Origin: Bacteroidota bacterium
GTDB taxonomy: Bacteria > Bacteroidota > Bacteroidia > Bacteroidales > CG2-30-32-10
DNA: 16,602 nt
NCBI GenBank assembly: GCA_013334735.1
Contig: JAAXXA010000011.1
Coordinates: 1-16,602, forward strand
Direction: 5' to 3'
The first letter of the stretch is position 1. Each line of letters starts with the position of its first letter. The position numbers and the translations under genes are program-made. Of this stretch, positions 16,003 to 16,602 are shown one piece after another. The notes below the pieces were generated by a model. The model saw only the letters and a list, made by a program, of their open reading frames with translations. It had not been told where the DNA came from and made no database searches.

Positions 16003-16602
16003 ATATACAAAATTTGAAACCTTGCTTCAGGAAAAAATAAGCAAGCACGAGATGCCTTATGATAATAAGGAATGGCTTGATTTTGAAAAAAAATTAAATA
16101 ATTTGCCAAAATCATCTTTTTTTCCTAATAAATTTTATCGTTTTGCAATAATTTCTGCTTCTGTTATTATTCCTGTTCTTGCAATTTTATATTTTACTGA
16201 TAAATATTTTTTAAGTTCGGAAACACCTGAAATTAAAATTCAAACTCAAATTTCAAATAACAAAATCAAAAGCAATTATTCAAATGTTACTGAAAGCAAT
16301 AATAATAGTAAAAGTTATATCAATAATCAAAGTTCTCAAAACAATCAGAACATATATAAATCCAATACTAATTTTAATATAACTCCAACACATTCAATTT
16401 CAAATATTTCGTTAGACGAAAAAAAATTGAAAATCGAAGATGAATATACTCCCAAAACAGAAGAAAATAAAACGATTAGTTTTGATAATGAAAATGATAA
16501 GTTGAATGATGTTCAATTTCTAAAAGAAGTAATTTTTTCTGATGTTACAGAAGGCTGTGTTCCTCTTAAAGTGATGTTTAAACCTCTTATTGTTTCTGAG
16601 AT
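15986..16602 (+). CDS. Single-span membrane protein with PKD-like domain, candidate anti-sigma factor (partial)
   Basis: An open frame starts at ATG 15986, overlaps the sigma-factor gene by 17 bases, and stays open for 205 codons to the window edge. Residues 1-50 form a short charged, probably helical, cytoplasmic part ('FETLLQEKISKHE', 'NKEWLDFEKKLNNL') resembling the N-termini of Bacteroidetes membrane proteins encoded after ECF sigma factors. Residues about 52-70 ('RFAIISASVIIPVLAILYF') are one membrane span. Residues 75-180 are a low-complexity Asn/Ser/Lys-rich periplasmic linker. From about 184, 'FSDVTEGCVPLKVMFKP' looks like the opening of a PKD domain. The C-terminus is outside the window. 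Role as an anti-sigma factor sensing an outer-surface event is inferred from position and topology; no classical zinc-binding anti-sigma motif is visible. Confidence 0.8.
   Translation, partial: METKNKYTKFETLLQEKISKHEMPYDNKEWLDFEKKLNNLPKSSFFPNKFYRFAIISASVIIPVLAILYFTDKYFLSSETPEIKIQTQISNNKIKSNYSNVTESNNNSKSYINNQSSQNNQNIYKSNTNFNITPTHSISNISLDEKKLKIEDEYTPKTEENKTISFDNENDKLNDVQFLKEVIFSDVTEGCVPLKVMFKPLIVSE

Noticed and set aside
1..16602. Insertion sequences, phage genes, tRNA genes or a restriction/defence cassette
   Set aside because: No transposase, integrase, phage structural operon, tRNA-like fold or defence-type catalytic motif was seen; tail-fibre-like domains here belong to signal-peptide surface proteins.

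Overview
The window is AT-rich and points to a member of the Bacteroidetes. Three signs support this. Two upstream regions carry an exact TAnnTTTG -7 box, and a third carries the same box in a different leader. No gene has a clear Shine-Dalgarno. The protein families are typical of the phylum: the leader domain containing 'GLLIPRM', Ig/PKD-like repeats, FISUMP domains, and an ECF sigma factor followed by a membrane protein with a PKD domain. I could not identify a genus, and every family name here is from memory of sequence patterns, not from a search.

Left edge (1-3229, + strand). A likely terminator of an upstream gene is followed by an imperfect palindrome. Next come two genes overlapping by 4 nt: a formyltransferase-like protein fused to a beta-propeller-like domain resembling the N-terminal part of glucosamine inositolphosphorylceramide transferase, and a Wzx-like lipid-linked oligosaccharide flippase. 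They look like the end of a surface-polysaccharide (O-antigen or capsule) operon.

Centre (3278-14868, - strand). Four large paralogous secreted proteins lie head to tail (transcription order 958, 1032, 673, 1069 aa). Each has a signal peptide ending LAQ, the same ~70-residue leader domain and a series of Ig/PKD-like repeats. The C-terminal module differs: FISUMP (958 aa), seven ~80-residue FSYxGTPYC repeats (1032 aa), a shortened FISUMP (673 aa), and one FSYxGTPYC unit + fibronectin III + glycine-rich domain (1069 aa). Upstream DNA and leader-domain sequences sort them into alternating types A-B-A-B, so the array most likely arose by tandem duplication of a two-gene unit followed by shuffling of the C-terminal modules. 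None has a recognisable type IX secretion sorting domain.

Right edge (14869-16602). A 552-base AT-rich divergent intergenic region holds a good promoter for the surface-protein array and a long hairpin. Then, on +, come an ECF-type sigma factor and an overlapping, window-truncated gene for a single-span membrane protein with a cytoplasmic N-terminus and the start of a PKD-like domain. This pair looks like a sigma/anti-sigma signalling unit. Its position next to the array suggests, but does not show, that it responds to or controls the surface proteins.
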